Assembly: GCA_023418255.1 (NCBI GenBank)
Contig: JAEZZZ010000127.1
Location: 1 to 6,304, forward strand
DNA length: 6,304 nt
DNA from: Bacteroidota bacterium
GTDB lineage: Bacteria; Bacteroidota; Bacteroidia; Bacteroidales; Dysgonomonadaceae
Reading direction: 5' to 3'
Part shown: piece by piece, positions 1 to 3,899 of the stretch
Layout: each line of letters opens with the position of its first letter
How positions within the stretch are numbered: position 1 is the stretch's first letter
Translations under genes and position numbers: made by a program
Notes under the pieces: generated by a model
What the model was told of the DNA's origin: nothing
Databases searched by the model: none
The model's input: the letters and a program-made list of their open reading frames with translations, nothing else

Positions 1-113
1 GAAATAGAACTTTTCCCAATTCCTACTTGTTCTGCAAAGTCAGAATTTGTGTAGACAATTCTTTCATTTTTCAGATGTGCTATAAATTTATTAAGTCTTT
101 CAAATTCATTCAT
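1..113 (-). CDS. Phage repressor, N-terminal part (runs off window)
   Basis: This minus-strand gene starts at the ATG at 113-111 and is open for 37 codons to the window edge, so only its N-terminus is present. The visible protein begins MNEFERLNKFIAHLKNERIV, followed by a segment SDFAEQVGIGKSSIS that reads as helix-turn-helix: helix DFAEQV, turn GIG, and the start of a recognition helix. Known: phage CI-type repressors start with such a domain, often followed by an S24 peptidase domain, which would lie outside the window. Inferred: it is the lysogeny repressor, because it is divergent from a long early operon and faces a control region with an inverted repeat over the rightward -7 box. A second start out of frame at 109 is not used. 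Leftward transcription could come from the promoter at 225-256. An antitoxin or other small regulator cannot be excluded from 37 residues. Confidence 0.7.
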   Translation of the reverse strand, partial: MNEFERLNKFIAHLKNERIVYTNSDFAEQVGIGKSSI

Positions 114-142
114 AATCAAAAGAGTATACTTAGTTAACAAAC

Positions 143-154
143 TTTAACGTTAAA
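143..154. repeat. 12-bp perfect palindrome in the switch region
   Basis: TTTAACGTTAAA is a perfect palindrome between the repressor start and the operator. It resembles a small dimer-binding site, but its sequence differs from the GTTCTAT-type half-sites, so it would belong to another protein (for example a Cro- or Xis-like factor). In AT-rich DNA a 12-bp palindrome can also occur by chance. Confidence 0.3.
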
Positions 155-169
155 TTAGTTCTGTATTTC

Positions 170-200
170 TTTCAATATAGAACTATTTGTTCTATCTTTG
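170..200 (+). promoter_or_regulatory. Rightward early promoter, Bacteroides type
   Basis: The -7 element TATCTTTG at 193-200 matches the Bacteroides consensus TAnnTTTG exactly. A -33-like TTTC lies at 170-173, 19 bp upstream, within the usual 19-21 bp spacing. Transcription would begin near 207 and read into the whole plus-strand operon. The -7 box overlaps the right arm of the inverted repeat at 177-195, so a bound repressor would block it. The assignment is by consensus match only. Confidence 0.6.
177..195. promoter_or_regulatory. Operator-like inverted repeat over the -7 box
   Basis: ATAGAAC (177-183) and GTTCTAT (189-195) are perfect 7-bp inverted arms around a 5-bp TATTT spacer. The right arm overlaps the rightward -7 box at 193-200. 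A third half-site, AGTTCT at 157-162, lies 31 bp upstream of the matching right-arm position, about three helical turns. This is the expected place and form for a dimeric repressor site; which protein binds is inferred. Confidence 0.55.
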
Positions 201-224
201 CACAATAAATAACAATAACACACG

Positions 225-256
225 CAAAGATATGACAAAGTTTATTTATATGCAAA
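225..256 (-). promoter_or_regulatory. Leftward promoter toward the repressor gene
   Basis: Read on the minus strand, TATCTTTG (232 to 225) is an exact TAnnTTTG box, and TTTG (256 to 253) sits 20 bp upstream as the -33 element. Transcription would begin near 218 and run left through the operator into the repressor gene, giving a leader of about 105 nt. It faces the rightward promoter at 170-200, so the two transcripts would collide or overlap. The -7 octamer is identical in both promoters. Assignment is by consensus only. Confidence 0.45.
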
Positions 257-301
257 CAAGAAATAGAAGATTATCAAAACGAAATCAAAGAGATAACTTC
301 T

Positions 302-472
302 ATGACACTAAAAAATGTTGCAGCTAATTATAATGTAGATGCGACAAAAGAGGGTAGAGAATTTATAATTAATTCGATCGAGGAAGAAATAGAAGCGATT
401 GAAGAATACATAGAAGCTAATTCGTATGACTTATATGCAGATAGAATGCATGATTGCAGAAAAGAGAGATAA
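302..472 (+). CDS. Small acidic helical early protein (56 aa)
   Basis: I do not recognise a family. From the ATG at 302, preceded by AGAGA at 289-293, the frame encodes 56 residues ending in a TAA at 470-472. The centre is rich in Glu and Ile (EEEIEAIEEYIEA at about residues 27-39) and is very probably a helix or short coiled coil. The same frame is open back to a TGA at 233-235 and reads like real protein there too (CKQEIEDYQNEIKEIT), but has no ATG before 302; the upstream ATG at 232 is one frame away. The gene may therefore be a 5'-truncated reading of a protein of about 79 aa. It is the first gene of the operon, and the next begins one base after its stop. Confidence 0.55.
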   Translation: MTLKNVAANYNVDATKEGREFIINSIEEEIEAIEEYIEANSYDLYADRMHDCRKER

Positions 473-473
473 A

Positions 474-671
474 ATGATGACAATAACACAACTTTCAGAA
501 ATGTTCGAGCGGCAAACTAAAAGAATAGAAATGTTGATTGACACGCACGAACGAAACAAAAAATCAATCTTCTATCGTGGCAAGCTGGACGATATACAAC
601 GAGCGCACGATATAGAAATAGCGACAATGGCGGCAAACAGATTAAGAAACGCAATATTAAAAAGACTATGA
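474..671 (+). CDS. Small basic protein of unknown function (65 aa)
   Basis: Family not recognised. An in-frame ATG exists at 426, but I chose 474: it follows the previous stop by one base, and GAGAG at 464-468 gives good ribosome-binding spacing. The protein begins MMTITQLSEMFERQTKRIEM and is predicted largely helical, with many Arg, Lys and Glu residues. No Cys pair, membrane segment or catalytic motif is visible. It ends with KRL and overlaps the next gene in an ATGA junction at 668-671, which suggests coupled translation. Its place between the promoter and an excisionase-like gene suggests an early regulatory or anti-host role, but nothing in the sequence shows which. Confidence 0.6.
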   Translation: MMTITQLSEMFERQTKRIEMLIDTHERNKKSIFYRGKLDDIQRAHDIEIATMAANRLRNAILKRL

Positions 672-844
672 AAGAATTTTTCACAACCACAGAGGTAGCT
701 GAAATGCTAAAACTTAATCCCGCGCGGATAAGATACCTGTTTCGTACCGGGAAGCTGACAGGCTTGAAGTTGTCGGATAAAAACGGAAATATCCGCTTTA
801 CCAAAAAAGATATTGAAGAATTTGAAGAGAAATGTCGAAAATGA
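668..844 (+). CDS. Excisionase/MerR-like winged-helix DNA-binding protein (58 aa)
   Basis: The 58-aa product starts MKEFFTTTEVAEMLKLNPAR. TTTEVAEMLKL and PARIRYLFRTGKL (about residues 6-30) form the helix-turn-helix of the HTH_17 / MerR-type excisionase family. KLSDKNGNIRFTKKDIEEF (about residues 34-52) is the short wing and closing helix, and the conserved pattern ending 'R-F-x-x-x-D-I-E-x-F' is present. Family members bind DNA as Xis/Cox-type directionality factors or as transcription regulators. The start overlaps the previous stop (ATGA, 668-671), and the stop overlaps the next start at 841. Inferred role: excision or Cro-like control, since it sits early in the operon opposite the repressor. 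No integrase is in the window, so regulator and excisionase remain equally possible. Confidence 0.75.
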   Translation: MKEFFTTTEVAEMLKLNPARIRYLFRTGKLTGLKLSDKNGNIRFTKKDIEEFEEKCRK

Positions 845-1017
845 ATGAAAATATAACACGCGAAAGATTACTTGAACTCGGAAGTTCATTGCAGGGGATT
901 GTACAGGAGTTGCTGGATGCCACTCCTGCTCCTAATCCTCGTAAGCGAAAAAAACGCGACGATTCACGCGTAGCAAAGCATTTAAATATCCTTGAGCGCA
1001 GGACAATAAAAAAGTGA
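841..1017 (+). CDS. Small protein with a basic tail, unknown function (58 aa)
   Basis: Family not recognised. Two in-frame ATGs exist, 832 and 841. I chose 841 because it makes an ATGA overlap with the excisionase-like stop and leaves about 10 bases after the GAGA at 827-830, whereas 832 leaves almost none; the longer form would be 61 aa. The first half (RERLLELGSSLQGIVQELLD) is an amphipathic helix with leucine spacing. A short Pro/Ala linker follows, then a strongly basic segment, PRKRKKRDDSRVAKHLN, that could bind nucleic acid. This helix plus basic-tail design suits a small nucleic-acid-binding or partner-binding protein, but no specific role is supported. The stop at 1015-1017 shares its last base with the next start. 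Confidence 0.55.
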   Translation: MNENITRERLLELGSSLQGIVQELLDATPAPNPRKRKKRDDSRVAKHLNILERRTIKK

Positions 1018-1148
1018 TGAATATGAAACTAATAGACAAATTCACAAAAACAATGCTTAACGAGCGCATAAACAGCGCGGTGAGCTGGAAGATAGTAACC
1101 CTTGCGGGTATTTATATAGCATTTCAAATAATAATGTCAATGTTATGA
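1017..1148 (+). CDS. One-pass membrane peptide (43 aa)
   Basis: This short ORF shares base 1017 with the previous stop (TGATG) and overlaps the next start by ATGA at 1145-1148, so it fits the operon's pattern of translational coupling. The N-terminal 20 residues (MNMKLIDKFTKTMLNERINS) are amphipathic and net basic. Residues about 22-43 (VSWKIVTLAGIYIAFQIIMS, then ML) form one hydrophobic helix reaching the C-terminus. Positive-inside logic puts the N-terminus in the cytoplasm. Family not recognised; size and form resemble small phage membrane peptides involved in superinfection exclusion or lysis timing, which is only a guess. An internal ATG at 1023 would shorten it by two residues. Confidence 0.55.
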   Translation: MNMKLIDKFTKTMLNERINSAVSWKIVTLAGIYIAFQIIMSML

Positions 1149-1327
1149 ATTACCCGAACAGGTATATAGAGAGACAAAGCGAAGCAATACGCAAAGCGTT
1201 GGAGTATTGCAGGATAAACAACCTCGACAAAAGCCATATTGTGCCACGAAGAGAAAACGGCAAGATGACAGGGTACTACATCATTGACGAAACAGGTAGT
1301 ACGGCAGAAGAGGTTATAGAAATATAA
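1145..1327 (+). CDS. Small hypothetical protein (60 aa)
   Basis: Family not recognised. The 60-aa product starts MNYPNRYIERQSEAIRKALE. The N-terminal part is a basic amphipathic helix. The second half, with GKMTGYYIIDETGSTAEEV at about residues 39-57, looks like a beta hairpin followed by a helix. No Cys motif or catalytic residue stands out. Its start overlaps the membrane peptide's stop by four bases (ATGA), and it is the last gene before the tRNA-bearing gap at 1328-1491. It is probably a phage accessory protein, but no function can be assigned from the sequence. Confidence 0.6.
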   Translation: MNYPNRYIERQSEAIRKALEYCRINNLDKSHIVPRRENGKMTGYYIIDETGSTAEEVIEI

Positions 1328-1359
1328 CGTTTTTTCATGATTATAAGTTTAGCGGACAA

Positions 1360-1379
1360 AGCGGCTTGGGAAAGTCGCT
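1360..1379 (+). other. Hairpin with GGGA tetraloop before the tRNA
   Basis: AGCGGCTT and AAGTCGCT pair over 8 bp (one G-U) around a GGGA loop, which is a GNRA-type tetraloop. There is no following U-run, so it does not look like an intrinsic terminator. It ends six bases before the 5' end of the tRNA-like gene at 1386, where it could mark or protect the processed upstream mRNA end. The rest of the gap 1328-1385 shows nothing else convincing. Confidence 0.4.
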
Positions 1380-1385
1380 GCACAT

Positions 1386-1454
1386 GGCGGGTAGAAATGG
1401 TTTCAATTAGGTTTCATGGGCCTGACTCCGGAGGTTCGATTCCTTCACCCGCAA
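1386..1454 (+). tRNA. Compact tRNA-like gene, anticodon CAU (Met or Ile2)
   Basis: A hand fold gives a 69-nt tRNA. Acceptor: GGCGGGT (1386-1392) against ACCCGCA (1447-1453), with six pairs and a G·A mismatch at the first position. Anticodon arm: 1408-1412 pairs with 1420-1424 (two end G-U pairs) around the loop TTCATGG at 1413-1419, with U33 and CAT in place. Variable loop: 1425-1429. T arm: GGAGG/CCTTC around the canonical TTCGATT. Discriminator A at 1454; CCA is not encoded. The D region, only 15 nt at 1393-1407, is shortened to a mini-hairpin (GAAA TGG TTTC) that still contains GG. A first-pair mismatch is a hallmark of bacterial initiator tRNA, but the anticodon stem lacks the three G-C pairs of initiators. 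CAU could also read AUA after lysidine modification. A decayed tRNA is possible. Confidence 0.6.
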
Positions 1455-1460
1455 CAAGGT

Positions 1461-1475
1461 AAAACAGGTATTAAT
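1461..1475 (+). repeat. Leader repeat, copy 1
   Basis: AAAACAGGTATTAAT recurs with one mismatch at 1903-1917. This copy lies between the CAU tRNA and the coiled-coil gene, ending 16 bases before its ATG at 1492. Both copies are followed by an A-rich run into the start codon. It may be a translation leader or the trace of a duplicated 5' region. Confidence 0.45.
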
Positions 1476-1491
1476 CTAAAAAAAAGAATTT

Positions 1492-1923
1492 ATGGACAAA
1501 CATTTATTTCAAACAGAAACACAAAGTGAGCGATTGCGGCTGCTCAAAGATAATTGCGATGTAGTCGAGATGAAATCGTACATGCGGAAATTCACACAAG
1601 ATGAATTAACGCAAATGAAAGACGAATTAGCTGAAGAGTCAATTCAGTTAAACGACATTGAGGTAGAGAGAAAAGAAGTGATGAATGAGTTCAAAGAACG
1701 CATTAAACCACATGCAAAAAACGTGGAAACACTTTTGAGTAATCTCCGGCACAAAGCAGAATTTGTAGAGGAAGAATGCTACAAGTTTGTCGACATCGAA
1801 GATAAGATGATAGGATACTACAATGCACAAGGAGAGCTTATTGAAAGCCGCTCGGCACGTCAAAACGAATTGTCAAAAAACATTTTTGCAATGGATATAA
1901 AGAAAACAGGTACTAATAATTAA
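1492..1923 (+). CDS. Coiled-coil phage protein of unknown function (143 aa)
   Basis: I cannot assign a named family. The ATG at 1492 follows an A-rich leader (AAAAAAAAGAATTT), which suits Bacteroidota translation. The protein is mostly helical: about residues 34-98 carry dense Glu/Lys heptad-like sequence (FTQDELTQMKDELAEESIQL onward, then EVERKEVMNEFKERI) that should form a coiled coil. The last third holds a short beta-like motif, DKMIGYYNAQGELIESR, before a helical end. No transmembrane helix, signal peptide or catalytic motif is visible. It sits just upstream of the 237-aa protein and the recombination module, with eight bases to the next gene, so a supporting role in early DNA metabolism is plausible. 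The 3' end of the gene itself encodes the second copy of the leader repeat used before the next ORF. Confidence 0.75.
   Translation: MDKHLFQTETQSERLRLLKDNCDVVEMKSYMRKFTQDELTQMKDELAEESIQLNDIEVERKEVMNEFKERIKPHAKNVETLLSNLRHKAEFVEEECYKFVDIEDKMIGYYNAQGELIESRSARQNELSKNIFAMDIKKTGTNN
1903..1917 (+). repeat. Leader repeat, copy 2
   Basis: AAAACAGGTACTAAT matches copy 1 at 1461-1475 in 14 of 15 bases. It lies inside the last codons of the coiled-coil gene and ends 14 bases before the ATG at 1932. A run of A follows, as in copy 1. Keeping this sequence while it also encodes protein hints at a role in expression of the downstream gene, though a simple duplication would look the same. Confidence 0.45.
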
Positions 1924-1931
1924 AAAAAACA

Positions 1932-2645
1932 ATGAAAATGGAAAAACTTAACGTAACCGTAGAAAACGGAATAAAAACACTTGAAATCAGAACAGGCGAA
2001 GCATTGCCGTTGCGTGAGAAAAACCCTCTTAGGATAGCAGGCACTATCAACGCCGTAAGCACATGGCTGAAATATCGCATCAAAGATATCGACACGTCAA
2101 ACAGCCACATCTGTATCAATAGAAAAGAAATGTCGATTGCGCTCTATATGAACGAAAATGAGGAACTGCTTGACAGCGTCAAAGGATTCTTGCGCCTTGA
2201 TGCTGCATTCGAGGTTCTAAGAATTAACAGCGGCGAATATTTAACCAATTTTGAAATGGCAGACCTTTTCAAAATGAACCGCTCGTATTTTGAGAACAAA
2301 GACGTCGCTATGAAGTTGGTTTCCGAGTTACGGAACTTTAAGGCAAAAGTCGATAAAGACCTTGAAAACTCGGATGACAACAGAGGTAACCGCAAGCTGC
2401 TGATAAATCAAATTGTAGAAAGTAATCTCCCCGAAGCATTTAAATTGAATATCCCTGTTTTCAAAGGGATGCCAAAACAAATTATTGAGGTTGAGGTAGA
2501 TGTTCGGGCAGATGATTTTTGCTGTACTCTCACAAGTCCGGAAGCAAATGATTTAATCAACGAAACGAAAGACAGCATCATCGATGAAGAAATTAAAGCA
2601 ATCAGAGAGATTGCACCTGAAATTGTGATTGTGGAAGAACTTTAA
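1932..2645 (+). CDS. Conserved-looking phage early protein, possibly DUF2303-like (237 aa)
   Basis: The 237-aa protein begins MKMEKLNVTVENGIKTLEIR; an in-frame ATG at 1938 is an alternative. Visible parts, in order: an N-terminal beta-rich segment with TGEALPLREKNPLRIAGTI; an IDTSNSHICINRKEMSIAL stretch that looks like beta strands; a helical middle with FKMNRSYFENKDVAMKLVSE and the charged DNRGNRK; and a C-terminal beta region (IEVEVDVRADDFCCTLTSPE) ending in an acidic tail. From memory this organisation resembles DUF2303-type proteins found beside phage recombination genes, but I could not compare profiles, so the family is tentative. It is soluble, with no signal or membrane segment. It lies just before the leucine-type tRNA-like gene and one gene before the ERF operon. 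A function in DNA recombination or replication is inferred only from context. Confidence 0.75.
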   Translation: MKMEKLNVTVENGIKTLEIRTGEALPLREKNPLRIAGTINAVSTWLKYRIKDIDTSNSHICINRKEMSIALYMNENEELLDSVKGFLRLDAAFEVLRINSGEYLTNFEMADLFKMNRSYFENKDVAMKLVSELRNFKAKVDKDLENSDDNRGNRKLLINQIVESNLPEAFKLNIPVFKGMPKQIIEVEVDVRADDFCCTLTSPEANDLINETKDSIIDEEIKAIREIAPEIVIVEEL

Positions 2646-2676
2646 AATGGGTCGGGAATGTGGCGGAATTGGTAGA

Positions 2677-2737
2677 CGCTGAACGCAGCGATAGATATCC
2701 CTTAAAAGTAAATTCATAATGAATAAACTCGCTGAAC
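2677..2737 (+). repeat. Direct repeat CGCTGAAC within the tRNA-like gene
   Basis: CGCTGAAC occurs at 2677-2684, at the D-arm/anticodon boundary, and again at 2730-2737, 53 bases apart. A further inverted copy, CAGCG at 2686-2690, can pair with either direct copy. The arrangement could be left by an insertion or partial duplication inside an ancestral tRNA-Leu gene. Confidence 0.5.
2712..2724. repeat. Short palindrome inside the tRNA-like insert
   Basis: ATTCATAATGAAT is a perfect palindrome around a central A. In RNA it would be a weak four-pair hairpin with a five-base loop in the long loop of the leucine-type tRNA-like gene; in DNA it could be a dimer-binding site. It is short and AT-rich, so chance is possible. 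Confidence 0.3.
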
Positions 2738-2798
2738 AAAATAGGGACGATATGCAGGTTCGAATCCTGCCATTCCCACAAAAAAAAGAAAATAGAAA

Positions 2799-3329
2799 AT
2801 GGGGGTAATAGAAAAATTTCACAACAACGGAAAAATAAAAGAACGATACACTGTTGACGAAAAAGGCAAAATTCAAGGTGTGTACAGAATGTGGCACAGC
2901 AACGGGCAGCTGGGTTTTGAGGCTAATTTCGTGAACAATAAGCGTGATGGTGTTTGCCTAACGTGGCACAGAAATGGCGTGCAATACAAGAAGTCAAATC
3001 ACAGGAAGGGCATGCTACATGGTGTGCAAGAAGAGTGGTTTGATACCGGGCAACTCCGAGTGAGGGCTCACTACGAAAACAACAAGAAAGAGGGCTTATT
3101 GGAGATTTTTCATCCGAACGGAAAACTTAGTGAGCGCATCGAATATAAAAACGATAAATATCACGGTTCTTTTGAAATTTTTCACCCGAATGGGAAACAA
3201 TGTGATAAATGCCACTACATCAACGGCGAGCGCAACAGAACACGTGAAATCTGGGATGCTGCTGGTAACCTTGTATTCAAAGGCATTTATGAGGATAACT
3301 TTTTGAAAGAAACAATAATAGACAATTAA
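2799..3329 (+). CDS. MORN_2 repeat protein, seven repeats (176 aa)
   Basis: The whole protein is a tandem array of seven MORN_2-type repeats of about 24 residues, starting near residues 2, 27, 51, 75, 99, 123 and 147. The core is G-x-x-x-x-W/F-H-x-N-G-x-L, as in GVYRMWHSNGQLGFEANF, GLLEIFHPNGKLSERIEY and GSFEIFHPNGKQCDKCHY. Each repeat forms a beta hairpin, so the product should be a single extended beta meander. MORN_2 proteins are often annotated as 'YwqK family antitoxin', but this array is mainly a protein- or lipid-contact scaffold, and no toxin partner is adjacent. There is no signal peptide, so it is cytoplasmic. It follows the leucine-type tRNA-like gene by 20 bases of A-rich leader and precedes erf by 12 bases, so it is probably an accessory cargo gene in the operon. 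Repeat identification is firm; function is open. Confidence 0.85.
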   Translation: MGVIEKFHNNGKIKERYTVDEKGKIQGVYRMWHSNGQLGFEANFVNNKRDGVCLTWHRNGVQYKKSNHRKGMLHGVQEEWFDTGQLRVRAHYENNKKEGLLEIFHPNGKLSERIEYKNDKYHGSFEIFHPNGKQCDKCHYINGERNRTREIWDAAGNLVFKGIYEDNFLKETIIDN

Positions 3330-3341
3330 AAACAAAACAGT

Positions 3342-3899
3342 ATGGAAGAATTAGTAAACATTCAAAGTGAGTTGAAAGCGCCAAAGTCGCAATTCAACAA
3401 ATTTGGCGGCTACAATTATCGTAGCGCAGAGGATATTTTAGAAGCGGTAAAACCTTTACTGAAAAGCAACAACGCTTTCCTGACTATCTCGGATGAAATC
3501 GAGTGTATCGGCGAAAGGTTTTACATCAAGGCAACTGCAACTATCACGGCATCGGGTCAATCCATATCGGTATCGGCTTATGCGCGTGAAGAAGAAAGCA
3601 AAAAAGGAATGGATGGCGCGCAAGTCACGGGTTCCGCGTCATCATACGCGCGCAAATACGCCTTAAATGGATTGTTCTGTATCGATGATACCAAAGACGC
3701 AGATAGCATAAATACACATGGCAAGAAAGAAGCCGAACCGGGTAACGCGGAATTAAAACAAGCACTCGCTGAAACTAAAAAGTGTAAGAATGTTGCTGAA
3801 CTACAAGAGGTTTGGGCAGCGCATCCCGATTTGTGGAGTGATTATACATTCAAAGTAGAAGTAACGAAACTAAAAAATAAATTTAACAATGCAGCTTAA
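3342..3899 (+). CDS. erf: ERF-family single-strand annealing protein
   Basis: Known role: ERF proteins (P22 Erf type) bind single-stranded DNA as rings or filaments and anneal complementary strands in phage recombination. The 185-aa product shows two family blocks. The N-terminal block is KFGGYNYRSAEDILEAVKPL (residues 20-39). The C-terminal block of the domain is GAQVTGSASSYARKYALNGL followed by FCIDDTKDAD (residues 92-121). Between them are beta strands with ERFYIKATATITASGQSIS. Residues after about 125 are a helical, probably protein-binding tail containing ELQEVWAAHPDLWSDYTFK. Length is close to the family norm. Its last 11 bases overlap the exonuclease start at 3889, so the two are translationally coupled, as expected for annealase/exonuclease partners. 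AAAACAG lies directly before the start ATG. Confidence 0.93.
   Translation: MEELVNIQSELKAPKSQFNKFGGYNYRSAEDILEAVKPLLKSNNAFLTISDEIECIGERFYIKATATITASGQSISVSAYAREEESKKGMDGAQVTGSASSYARKYALNGLFCIDDTKDADSINTHGKKEAEPGNAELKQALAETKKCKNVAELQEVWAAHPDLWSDYTFKVEVTKLKNKFNNAA

Larger units (their letters stand above)
2654..2778 (+). tRNA. Leucine-type tRNA-like gene with an abnormal anticodon domain
   Basis: Three arms are perfect. Acceptor: GGGAATG (2654-2660) with CATTCCC (2771-2777). D arm: GCG/CGC around a leucine-type loop with TTGGTAGA (2663-2679). T arm: GCAGG/CCTGC around TTCGAAT (2754-2770), followed by discriminator A2778. CCA is not encoded. Between the D and T arms lie 74 nt (2680-2753), about 40 more than a class II tRNA needs, and no normal five-pair, seven-base anticodon arm can be placed beside the D arm. 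CAGCGA (2686-2691) pairs with TCGCTG (2729-2734) around a 37-nt loop that contains CTTAAAA (2701-2707), which looks like a leucine UAA anticodon loop without its stem. The 19 nt after this stem could be a variable arm. Options: a tRNA-Leu with an intervening sequence, a damaged tRNA, or a tRNA mimic. Confidence 0.55.

Noticed and set aside
1344..1351. TAAGTTTA as a promoter for the CAU tRNA
   Set aside because: It misses the final G and has no -33 element at 19-21 bp.
1386..1454. A tRNA-like element completely lacking an anticodon arm
   Set aside because: A first fold used TTTC (1412-1415) for the D arm; pairing 1408-1412 with 1420-1424 instead gives a seven-base CAT loop with U33 and a regular five-base variable loop.
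1337..1462. A 41-codon plus-strand ORF running through the CAU tRNA-like gene
   Set aside because: Its sequence (…PDSGGSIPSPATR) is the usual artefact of translating a tRNA T arm; the RNA fold explains the region better.
2654..2778. A group I intron in tRNA-Leu(UAA), as in cyanobacteria
   Set aside because: The extra sequence is only about 40 nt, far too short for the catalytic core of a group I intron, and the flanks do not form an anticodon stem.
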